The notes beneath the pieces are model-generated. The model saw only the letters and a list, made by a program, of their open reading frames with translations. It had not been told where the DNA came from and ran no database searches. Shown one piece after another: positions 1-5,849 of a stretch of 7,107 bases of DNA. Within the stretch, counting starts at the first letter, position 1, and every line of letters starts with the position of its first letter. Source of the stretch: Phycisphaerales bacterium (GTDB lineage Bacteria > Planctomycetota > Phycisphaerae > Phycisphaerales > SM1A02); contig SLJD01000335.1 in the NCBI GenBank assembly GCA_007135295.1, forward strand, positions 1-7,107, given 5' to 3'. The position numbers and the translations under genes are program-made.

Positions 1-389
1 GAATGCAAACGCCCCGTCGGGTTCTGAAAGAATATTCGATCCGTAGCCAGTTTGTTCGGGAACGAATATGCAAAACATCAGTTTTTTGTTGAATAGTCGC
101 TCGCCCGGGGGGCAAACAGGTGCCACAATCTCTCCGTCGAGTCGCCTCGCCCTCTGGCAGCGGCGATGGAACCGGCTGACTGTTCGAGCCGGATTCCTTC
201 GGACCGGGGCGACCGCGTTCGTATTCACCGGGCGGCCGCGACGGAGCCCGCTCCGCCGGGTCGTTCGCTGCGTTCTGATTGACCGCCCGCCGGCCTCGTC
301 CGCCGAAAGCCGGGCCCTGAAGTCCGCTCGGCCGTCCGCGGCTTGCCGACGACAACCCCACACCGAACCACCCCACAAGAGTCTCACGC
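1..389. other. Region without a convincing gene, upstream of the secreted protease
   Basis: I see no supportable gene here. A short open frame from an ATG at 3 closes with TGA at 90-92, and a frame open from base 1 closes with TGA at 25-27; either could be the tail of a gene starting outside the window, but neither can be judged. Bases 21-97 are clearly more AT-rich than the rest. Bases 98-389 are GC-rich with several small inverted repeats, for example CCGGCT/AGCCGG at 172-177/187-192 and CGGAGC/GCTCCG at 242-247/250-255, as might occur in a structured leader. An ATG-started frame at 68-445 exists but encodes arginine-rich, family-less sequence and overlaps the protease gene, so I do not call it. 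No good -35/-10 pair could be defended. Confidence 0.5.
21..97. promoter_or_regulatory. AT-rich segment with nested inverted repeats, possible regulatory region
   Basis: This segment stands out by its low GC in a GC-rich window. It contains the inverted pair ATATTCG (32-38) and CGAATAT (63-69), which encloses a smaller symmetric site GTTC-GG-GAAC (54-63). It is followed by AAAAC-ATCA-GTTTT (72-85) and a run of six T (82-87). It could be a promoter/operator region for the downstream protease, or the weak terminator of a gene lying before base 1. There is no matching pair of -35 and -10 hexamers, so the role is a guess from composition and symmetry only. Confidence 0.25.
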
Positions 390-2090
390 ATGTTTACATG
401 GCTTGTTTCCCTTCCGCTCATCCTCGGCATTGCTGGCGACATTGAAGGCGTTCCCGACGCCGCCGAGCCGCTTCCCGAAAATGCCCAGACCTTTGACCTG
501 CCGCGTGGCGAAGACGTGCCCATCCATCTGGACAGTGGCTGGCATGACAACGCCGCGGGCCGGGCGAAGACCACCTTTACCGACCTCGTCCGCGTCGATG
601 ACGCCCGGTGGATCCGACTGTTCTTCGATGACGTCGACCTCCAGCCCGGCAGCCGGATTCGAATCACCTCCGTGTTCGACGGCGAGTCGCAGGTCCTCGA
701 CGCCGACACGCTGGAACAGTGGAACGGCTCGACGGCGTACTTCAACGGCGATTCGGTGCTCATCGAACTTATCGCCGGGCCGGGCACAACCGACAACCGC
801 CTGCGCGTCGATCGGGCGTCGGTGGAGCTCGGGGCGCCGGAAGGGGGGTTGTGCGGCATCTGCAACGGCGACGACCGCGAGCCGTCGAACGTCCAGTGGT
901 CCGGCCGCCTCATGCCGACCGGCTGCTCGGCGTCGGTCTACAACACGGAAAGCTGCCTCGTCTCCGCGGGGCATTGCACGGGCTCAGCCGACGTCGTGCA
1001 GTTCAACGTGCCCAACTCCGCGTTCAACTGCTCGCCCCAGCATCCGCCCATCGCAGATCAGTTTCCCGTCAACCAGATCCAGTCGCAGAACTCCGGGGCC
1101 GGCGGGGACTGGGCGGTCATGACGACCGGCACGAACAACCAGAACCAGACGATCTATGAACGTTATGGCGTGTTCATGCCCCTCGCGGACAGCATCCCGT
1201 CGACCGGCTCGTTCGTCGAGGCGTGGACGTACGGCGCGAGCGAGTCCTGCACGCTCAACCAGACGCAGCAGTACTCTGAAGGCCACGTCACCGCCGTCTT
1301 CTCCAGCCCGCCCGTTCTGCGAGCCGACGTCGACGTGACGTTCGGCAGTTCCGGCGGGGCGCTTGTGCACAACGGCGCGATCGTCGGCGTCATCACCCAC
1401 TGCGATGACACGTGCAACAACGGCAACATCGCCCAGCGGATCGACACGAACGCTTTCGCCAACGCGATCGAGAATCTCTGCCCGCCCGATCCGCCCCAGC
1501 CGCCGGATCACAACACCTGCGACCAGGCGCAGCTTGTCAGCGACGGCCAGTACGAGTTCGACACCACGCTCGCCACGACCGACGGCCCGAACGAGCCCAA
1601 CGAGTGCGACTTCGCCAACTACACCCAGATCGATCACGACGTCTGGTACGAGTACACCGCCACGTGCACCGGCGAGCTGACGGCCAGTCTGTGCGGCAGC
1701 GAGTACCTGAGCAAGATCGCGGTCTACGGCTCGTCATGCCCCAGCGGCTCGAACGAAGCGCTGACCTGCGACCTCGCCTCGTGCCCGGGAACCGCGCGAT
1801 CCGAGGCGACGCTCAACGTCGTCGAAGGCGAGTCCTATCTCATCCGCGTCGGCGGGCACAGCGGCTCAGCCGGCCTCGGCACGCTGACCCTTTCATGCGA
1901 ACCGGGGCCGGACTGCCCGGCTGACCTGACCGGCGATGGAAGCATCGGCGGGGCGGACCTCGGCGTGCTGCTCAGCGCATGGGGCGACTGCAGCGATCCC
2001 GGCGACTGCCCGGCTGACCTCACCGGCGACGGCAGCGTCGGCGGGGCGGACCTCGGCGTGCTGCTCAGCGAATGGGGCAACTGCGACTGA
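390..2090 (+). CDS. Secreted trypsin-fold serine endopeptidase with C-terminal dockerin-like repeats
   Basis: Predicted exported serine endopeptidase of 566 residues. Residues 1-16 are a short hydrophobic signal-like segment. Residues ~35-148 resemble the beta-sandwich domain that often precedes bacterial trypsin-like domains (WIRLFFDDVDLQPGSRI at 74-90). The protease domain spans ~155-365 with a full catalytic triad: His195 in VSAGHC, Asp240 in DWAVM and Ser321 in GSSGG. Position 320 is Ser where trypsin has Asp (GDSGG), so the classical zymogen salt bridge is probably not used. Residues ~374-503 form a Cys-rich beta domain resembling the pre-peptidase C-terminal type, and two dockerin-like repeats follow (508-566). 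More than 20 cysteines suggest a disulfide-stabilised extracytoplasmic protein. The ATG at 390 is the only ATG or GTG start after the in-frame stop at 318-320, and a weak AAGAG (377-381) lies 8 bases before it. Cleavage specificity cannot be read. Family and triad are clear; surface attachment is inferred. Confidence 0.9.
   Translation: MFTWLVSLPLILGIAGDIEGVPDAAEPLPENAQTFDLPRGEDVPIHLDSGWHDNAAGRAKTTFTDLVRVDDARWIRLFFDDVDLQPGSRIRITSVFDGESQVLDADTLEQWNGSTAYFNGDSVLIELIAGPGTTDNRLRVDRASVELGAPEGGLCGICNGDDREPSNVQWSGRLMPTGCSASVYNTESCLVSAGHCTGSADVVQFNVPNSAFNCSPQHPPIADQFPVNQIQSQNSGAGGDWAVMTTGTNNQNQTIYERYGVFMPLADSIPSTGSFVEAWTYGASESCTLNQTQQYSEGHVTAVFSSPPVLRADVDVTFGSSGGALVHNGAIVGVITHCDDTCNNGNIAQRIDTNAFANAIENLCPPDPPQPPDHNTCDQAQLVSDGQYEFDTTLATTDGPNEPNECDFANYTQIDHDVWYEYTATCTGELTASLCGSEYLSKIAVYGSSCPSGSNEALTCDLASCPGTARSEATLNVVEGESYLIRVGGHSGSAGLGTLTLSCEPGPDCPADLTGDGSIGGADLGVLLSAWGDCSDPGDCPADLTGDGSVGGADLGVLLSEWGNCD
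1911..2084 (+). repeat. Tandem dockerin-like coding repeat, two copies with 93-bp period
   Basis: Copy 1 is 1911-1991 and copy 2 is 2004-2084, separated by a 12-base linker. By hand alignment the 81-base units differ at six positions, three silent and three changing the residue (Ile/Val, Ala/Glu, Asp/Asn). Each unit starts Asp-Cys-Pro-Ala and ends Trp-Gly-x-Cys. Each contains a 12-residue loop with acidic or hydroxyl ligands at positions 1, 3, 5 and 12 (Asp512, Thr514, Asp516, Asp523 in copy 1), the pattern of a calcium-binding dockerin F-hand. Two such loops about 31 residues apart could form one complete dockerin. Comparable C-terminal modules are common on planctomycete secreted proteins. 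Confidence 0.88.
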
Positions 2091-2135
2091 TGCACACCGC
2101 ATGACCGCATGACGTGATCCAAACGACGTGCCAAC

Positions 2136-2173
2136 GCGGGCCGGCCGATCCAAAGGCCGGCCCGCATTTTTTT
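2136..2173 (+). terminator. Intrinsic (Rho-independent) terminator after the secreted protease gene
   Basis: A perfect 11-bp GC stem, GCGGGCCGGCC (2136-2146) with GGCCGGCCCGC (2155-2165), encloses an 8-base loop (2147-2154). After a single A it runs into seven T (2167-2173). It begins 45 bases after the protease stop codon. Stem strength, loop size and T-run position match the classical model for plus-strand transcription. It separates the protease gene from the S9 peptidase gene. Confidence 0.93.
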
Positions 2174-2312
2174 GGCGCGTTGACGAGCCGGCCATCCGCA
2201 TGAACCGCCCCGCGAACCGACTGAAGGGGGCATGTAGTACGGGGGATGTGGTATGGTTGTCCGGTTCACGGCGATGCGTGCCGACACGCCGTTCGCTGGA
2301 TCGTCGACCGGC

Positions 2313-2346
2313 TTTGCTGACTTGCCAGATTTGCTGACTTGTACGA
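2313..2346 (+). repeat. 17-bp tandem direct repeat in the leader of the S9 peptidase gene
   Basis: Two adjacent 17-base units, TTTGCTGACTTGCCAGA (2313-2329) and TTTGCTGACTTGTACGA (2330-2346), share their first 12 bases exactly and 14 of 17 overall. The second unit ends one base before the GAGGA ribosome binding site. The placement suggests a site for a regulator acting on transcription or on translation initiation, but chance or replication slippage are also possible. The rest of 2174-2347 shows no defensible promoter hexamers. Confidence 0.7.
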
Positions 2347-2347
2347 T

Positions 2348-2353
2348 GAGGAA
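2348..2353 (+). promoter_or_regulatory. Ribosome binding site of the S9 peptidase gene
   Basis: GAGGAA lies 5 bases before the ATG at 2359 (6 bases if the core is taken as GAGGA). This spacing fixes the start codon and gives a protein with a proper N-terminal signal peptide. Confidence 0.7.
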
Positions 2354-2358
2354 TCCCC

Positions 2359-4383
2359 ATGGTTGCAGACCGTCTGTTTCGTGTGTTGTGTCTTGTGATG
2401 GTTGCGATGCTGCCTTCAGCCGCCACGGCCGACGGGCTGACCCTTGAGCACATCGCGAAGATTCAGCGCGTCACCCAGGCCGTCGTCAGCCCCGATGGCG
2501 AGCACATCGCCTACACGCTCCGCGTGCCGCGTATCCCCGGCGTCGAGGATGACGGCCCGGCACGCTCGGAACTGCACATCATCGGGCCGGATGGCGAGTC
2601 GCGCGGCTACGTCACCGGCGACGTGAGCGTCCGCTCGCTGCAGTGGATGCCCGACAGCGAAAGCGTCGCCTTCCTCACCCGCCGCGACAACGACAAGCAC
2701 CGCACGCTGTATCACATTCGCGTCGACGGCGGCGAAGCGGAACCGCTCGCCCGGCTCGAAACCGCCATCCGCGGCTATCACATCGGCCCGGACGGCGATC
2801 GCGTCGCGCTGATCGCGGAAGAGCCCGACCCCGATGATCTCGTCGCGGAGCGCGAGATGGGCTTCGATCAGATCATCTACGAGGAAGACTGGAAGCCCCG
2901 CCGCCTGTGGATCAAGGACCTCACCGACGGCGATGTTGAGATGCTCGAAGTCGACGGCTCCGTCCAGCAGGTCCGGTGGTCGCCGACCGGCGAGCGGCTC
3001 GCCCTGCAGGTCACGCCCCGGCAACTCGTCGACGACACACTCATGTTCAAGCGAATCCGCATCATCACGCCGGACGGCTCGGAACACGGCCGAATCGACA
3101 ACCCGGGCAAACTCGGCGAGATGTCGTGGAGTCCCGACGGCGAGCGCATCGCCTTCATCGCCACCGAATCGATTCAGGACACGCGCGAAGGCCGGCTGAT
3201 GGTCGCCGACCACGACGGCGGGCCGTGGGACCATCTGCTGCCCGGCCTCGAAGGCCACGTCCGCAACGTCGGCTGGCTTGACCCGGATCGCATCGTCTAC
3301 GTCAGCCACGAGGGCGTGGAATCGCGCCTCGGCGTGTACGACCTCGACAGCCATGACGATCAGACGTTGCACGAACACGAGGGCCGCATCCATCGCAGCA
3401 TGAGCGTCGCCGACACCGGCCGCATCGCCTGCATCGTCGACACGCCCGAGCACCCGCGCGAGGTCTACGCCCTTGACGCGGACCACGAAGACATGGAGCG
3501 GCTGACCGATTCGAATGAATGGCTCAGCGACGTCCGCCTCGCCCGCCAGGAGCGTCTCGTCTATGAAGCGCGCGACGGGCTCGACATCGAGGGCCTGCTC
3601 GTCTACCCGCTCGATTACGAAGAAGGCGAGCGGTACCCGCTCATCCTCGCGGCCCACGGCGGCCCGGAGTCGCATTACTCAAACGGCTGGCTGACGCGGT
3701 ACAACCTGCCCGCCCAGCACGCCGCCGCCGAGGGGTACTTCATGTTCTACCCGAACTACCGCGGCTCGACCGGCCGCGGCGTGTGGTTCACCGAAACCTC
3801 GCAGGCCCGCCCCGCAGCGGAGGAGTTCGACGACCTTGTCGACGGCGTCGATCACCTCATTGACGAGGGATACGTCGACGAGGACCGCGTCGGCATCACC
3901 GGCGGGTCGTACGGCGGGTACGCCTCGGCATGGGCGGCGACGTACTACTCCGATCGATTCGCCGCGTCAGTGATGAACGTCGGCATCTCGGACAAGATCT
4001 CGATGCTCGGCACGTCGGACATCCCGCGCGAACTCTACCTCGTGCACTACTTCTACTGGCCGTGGGAAGACTGGGACATGTTCCGCGAGGCCAGCCCGAT
4101 CTATCACGTCGAGCAGGCGCAGACGCCGATTCTCATCCTGCACGGGGATGCCGACCCGCGCGTCGACCCGACGCAGTCGCGCATCCTTTACCGCTACCTC
4201 GAACTGCAGGACGACCCGCCGCCGGTGCGGCTCGTGCTGTACCGCGGCGAGGGGCACAGCAACCAGCGGGCCGCCACGCGATGGGACTACAGCCACCGCC
4301 TCATGCGGTGGATGGATCACTTCCTCATCGAAGGCGGCGAGGAAAAACCTGATTACCGGCTCGACTACAACCTGCCGGAGTAA
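2359..4383 (+). CDS. Secreted S9 (prolyl oligopeptidase) family serine peptidase
   Basis: Serine peptidase of 674 residues in clan SC, family S9, of the acylaminoacyl-peptidase/dipeptidyl-peptidase-like type. Such enzymes cut short peptides from the N-terminal side, with the propeller limiting substrate size. Residues 1-24 are a signal peptide with basic residues, a hydrophobic core and an ATA-DG cleavage site. Residues ~30-400 form a beta-propeller with PD40-type motifs at about 43, 97, 142, 207, 257 and 306 (for example WSPDGERIAFI). The alpha/beta-hydrolase domain (~405-660) has the oxyanion segment HGGP (433-436), NYRGSTGRG (466-474), nucleophile Ser517 in GGSYGGY, Asp599 in HGDADPRV and His633 in GEGH, so the triad is complete. 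Length is typical. The start is set by GAGGAA at 2348. The protein is very acidic (about 124 Asp+Glu against 66 Lys+Arg by hand count, only 8 Lys). A strong terminator precedes it, so it is probably monocistronic. Exact substrate is unknown. Confidence 0.95.
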   Translation: MVADRLFRVLCLVMVAMLPSAATADGLTLEHIAKIQRVTQAVVSPDGEHIAYTLRVPRIPGVEDDGPARSELHIIGPDGESRGYVTGDVSVRSLQWMPDSESVAFLTRRDNDKHRTLYHIRVDGGEAEPLARLETAIRGYHIGPDGDRVALIAEEPDPDDLVAEREMGFDQIIYEEDWKPRRLWIKDLTDGDVEMLEVDGSVQQVRWSPTGERLALQVTPRQLVDDTLMFKRIRIITPDGSEHGRIDNPGKLGEMSWSPDGERIAFIATESIQDTREGRLMVADHDGGPWDHLLPGLEGHVRNVGWLDPDRIVYVSHEGVESRLGVYDLDSHDDQTLHEHEGRIHRSMSVADTGRIACIVDTPEHPREVYALDADHEDMERLTDSNEWLSDVRLARQERLVYEARDGLDIEGLLVYPLDYEEGERYPLILAAHGGPESHYSNGWLTRYNLPAQHAAAEGYFMFYPNYRGSTGRGVWFTETSQARPAAEEFDDLVDGVDHLIDEGYVDEDRVGITGGSYGGYASAWAATYYSDRFAASVMNVGISDKISMLGTSDIPRELYLVHYFYWPWEDWDMFREASPIYHVEQAQTPILILHGDADPRVDPTQSRILYRYLELQDDPPPVRLVLYRGEGHSNQRAATRWDYSHRLMRWMDHFLIEGGEEKPDYRLDYNLPE

Positions 4384-4405
4384 CAACCGCGGCCGCGACC
4401 GACAA

Positions 4406-4471
4406 CCGACCGCGCCATCGATCGCCGGGCGACTGCGCCGAACAGCCGACGCGCGTCGATGGCGCGGCCGG
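4406..4471. terminator. Long inverted repeat between convergent genes, possible bidirectional terminator
   Basis: CCGCGCCATCGA (4410-4421) and TCGATGGCGCGG (4456-4467) are perfect 12-bp inverted arms. Three further base pairs outside one mismatch extend the stem to 4406-4471. The 34-base interval contains a smaller hairpin, TCGC-CGG-GCGA, near its left side. It starts 23 bases after the S9 stop codon and ends 15 bases before the PfpI stop codon, where a terminator serving both convergent genes would lie. Neither side has a T-run, so it is not a standard intrinsic terminator; it may instead stabilise 3' ends or slow polymerase. Confidence 0.5.
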
Positions 4472-4485
4472 CGCACTTCTCAGCG

Positions 4486-5055
4486 TCACACCGCGCGCGT
4501 CGCGGCGCGGGCGCCTTCCGCGAATTTCTCGAGCATCGACTCAATGAACGGGGGCAGATCATCCGGCGTGCGGCTGGTGACCAGCGACTGGTCGACGACG
4601 CACTCGCGGTCAACCCAGCTCGCGCCGGCGTTCTTGAGGTCGTTGGCGATCGCCTTGACGCTCGTCACCTTCCGGCCGTCAAGCACATCGCAGTCAATGA
4701 GAATCTGCGGGCCGTGACAGATCGCTGCGACGGGCTTGCCTTCCCGGAAGAAGTGTCGCACGAAGTCGAGCACCTGCTCGTTCTGCCGCAGCTTGTCCGG
4801 GCTGATCGTCCCGCCGGGCAGCAGCAGCGCCTCGTATTCCTCGGGCCGGGCTTCGTCGATCGTCACGTCGACGTCGATGGAGTCGGCCCAGTCGCCTCCG
4901 CTCCAGCCGCGGATGGTCCCCGGCTTGAGGGAGATGACATGCGTCTCGCCGCCGGACATCTCGATCGCTTTCTTCGGTTCGACCAGTTCGCTGTATTCGA
5001 ACCCATCGGTCGCGATGATGGCCACGCGTCGGTCGCTTAATGTGCGGGTCGCCAT
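4486..5055 (-). CDS. DJ-1/PfpI family protein (type 1 glutamine amidotransferase-like)
   Basis: Cytoplasmic protein of 189 residues, covering essentially the whole DJ-1/PfpI fold. Members are described as intracellular cysteine peptidases, chaperones or glyoxal/deglycase-type stress enzymes; which applies here cannot be read from sequence. After VAIIATDGFEYSEL (11-24) comes the conserved Glu20. LLLPGG is at 77-82, the nucleophile elbow AICHGP at 111-116 holds Cys113 and His114, and SRTPDDLPPF (161-170) is typical of the YhbO/PfpI branch. No signal peptide is seen. I chose the ATG at 5053-5055 because GGAAAGGAG lies 5 bases before it; a longer frame from 5100 would add 15 residues outside the conserved fold and ignore this site. 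The gene converges on the S9 peptidase gene and lies 197 bases downstream of the DinB-fold gene on the same strand, so shared transcription is possible but unproven. Confidence 0.93.
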   Translation of the reverse strand: MATRTLSDRRVAIIATDGFEYSELVEPKKAIEMSGGETHVISLKPGTIRGWSGGDWADSIDVDVTIDEARPEEYEALLLPGGTISPDKLRQNEQVLDFVRHFFREGKPVAAICHGPQILIDCDVLDGRKVTSVKAIANDLKNAGASWVDRECVVDQSLVTSRTPDDLPPFIESMLEKFAEGARAATRAV

Positions 5056-5060
5056 GTTCG

Positions 5061-5069
5061 CTCCTTTCC
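5061..5069 (-). promoter_or_regulatory. Strong ribosome binding site of the DJ-1/PfpI gene
   Basis: On the minus strand this reads GGAAAGGAG, a near-perfect anti-16S match 5 bases before the ATG at 5055. It decides the start in favour of 5055 over the ATG at 5100. Confidence 0.85.
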
Positions 5070-5080
5070 GTTGGCATCGC

Positions 5081-5143
5081 GCCGGCTGACTGCCGGCCAC
5101 GACGACACAACCTCATGAGAACACTGCCGGTATCCACCGGTAC
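5081..5143 (-). promoter_or_regulatory. Small hairpins and a 10-bp-spaced repeat in the PfpI leader
   Basis: GCCGGC (5081-5086) and GCCGGC (5092-5097) are self-complementary hexamers separated by five bases, able to form a hairpin 11 bases upstream of the ribosome binding site. Further upstream, CCGGTA occurs twice with 10-bp spacing (5127-5132 and 5137-5142), and CCGGT/ACCGG forms a 5-bp inverted repeat with a 4-base loop (5127-5140). These might be an operator or a leader structure, but GC-rich DNA makes such short matches common. No -35/-10 pair is convincing. Confidence 0.25.
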
Positions 5144-5210
5144 GGAACGAACCCCCTGCGCCGATCGAACATTCCGCCGCTTATCGGTGTGCGCGCGCCA
5201 TTCATCACGA

Positions 5211-5226
5211 CAGCCCCGTCGGGCTG
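5211..5226 (-). terminator. Weak hairpin after the DinB-fold gene
   Basis: CAGCCC (5211-5216) and GGGCTG (5221-5226) form a 6-bp stem with a 4-base loop, 26 bases beyond the DinB stop codon on the minus strand. There is no T-run after it. It could be a weak terminator or mRNA 3' structure, or chance in GC-rich sequence. Confidence 0.25.
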
Positions 5227-5252
5227 GTCGCCGTTCGGTTGCGTGTCCGCGC

Positions 5253-5774
5253 TTATCGCAGGATGTTCGGCATCTCGAGCGCGCGTCGCAGGTCGATGAT
5301 CTGCCCGCAGTGCGTTCCGTTGTGGAAGATCAGCGCGAACAGGAGGTCGCGCGCCGTCGGGTGGTCGCCATTCGATTCCACCACCGCATTGAGGTCGCGG
5401 GCCTCCGCGCATCTCACGACATCCGCCAGCCGGTCGCACGCCGACTCGTATATCGAAACGCAGCACTCCAGCCGGGGGTACAGGTCGGGGTCCGGCCGGG
5501 GCGTCGAGCCGCGGACGACCGACTCGACGCCGAACCGCTCCGAATCGCCGGCGAACTGGTCAGCGATGAATGCCGACTCCGGCAGCGAGCCGTCGTCGAA
5601 GTGCCCGGCCGCCCGGTGCATGGTCAGCGCGCAGTGCCCGAGCGTCCACGCGACGTGGTTCGGCTGGTGCGGCGTCTGTCGCGTGCGGCTGGCGTCATCG
5701 AACCCGTCAAGAAAACGCAGCAGCATCGGCTTGCACTGTTCGATGCCGTCGGCAATGGATTGCTGGTCGGACAT
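5253..5774 (-). CDS. DinB-fold (DinB/YfiT-like) putative metal-dependent protein
   Basis: Small cytoplasmic protein of 173 residues with the features of the DinB superfamily, a four-helix bundle that binds a divalent metal through three histidines. Candidate ligands are His47 in TLGHCAL, and His151 and His155 in the conserved FHNGTHCGQI segment (150-159). Some relatives are thiol S-transferases or detoxifying hydrolases, but many have no known reaction, so I assign no substrate. The ATG at 5772-5774 is preferred because GGAG on the minus strand lies 6 bases before it; an in-frame ATG at 5822 would add 16 unconserved residues. The esterase gene ends 75 bases upstream on the same strand with no obvious terminator between them, so the two may share an mRNA. 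The PfpI gene lies 197 bases downstream. Confidence 0.88.
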   Translation of the reverse strand: MSDQQSIADGIEQCKPMLLRFLDGFDDASRTRQTPHQPNHVAWTLGHCALTMHRAAGHFDDGSLPESAFIADQFAGDSERFGVESVVRGSTPRPDPDLYPRLECCVSIYESACDRLADVVRCAEARDLNAVVESNGDHPTARDLLFALIFHNGTHCGQIIDLRRALEMPNILR

Positions 5775-5780
5775 GGAAAA

Positions 5781-5784
5781 CTCC
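5781..5784 (-). promoter_or_regulatory. Ribosome binding site of the DinB-fold gene
   Basis: GGAG on the minus strand, 6 bases before the ATG at 5774. It supports the shorter of the two in-frame starts. Confidence 0.6.
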
Positions 5785-5849
5785 GCACCCGTCGAAACTG
5801 GTGAACCGGTGGACCGCCGCACGTCGCGTCACATCACGGCGCGGGACGC

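Noticed and set aside
68..445. 125-codon plus-strand frame upstream of the protease gene
   Set aside because: Arginine-rich and without recognisable motifs; only a GGGA resembles a ribosome binding site, and its end overlaps the well-supported gene at 390 by 56 bases.
984..1637. 217-codon minus-strand frame opposite the secreted protease
   Set aside because: It is an antisense shadow with low-complexity Val/Arg/Gly/Asp composition over the protease domain, whose triad is intact on the plus strand.
2180..2208. TTGACG as a -35 box for the S9 peptidase gene
   Set aside because: At the proper spacing there is only a GC-rich stretch without resemblance to a -10 box.
2416..3675. 419-codon minus-strand frame opposite the S9 peptidase
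   Set aside because: It mirrors the reading frame of a clearly real gene. Long antisense frames are expected in GC-rich coding DNA, and the translation shows no family features.
5056..5100. Longer N-terminus for the PfpI protein from an ATG at 5100
   Set aside because: The extra 15 residues lie outside the conserved fold, and translating through them would ignore the strong GGAAAGGAG site before the ATG at 5055.
5775..5822. Longer N-terminus for the DinB-fold protein from an ATG at 5822
   Set aside because: The extra 16 residues are unconserved in type, and GGAG sits at the right distance before the ATG at 5774.
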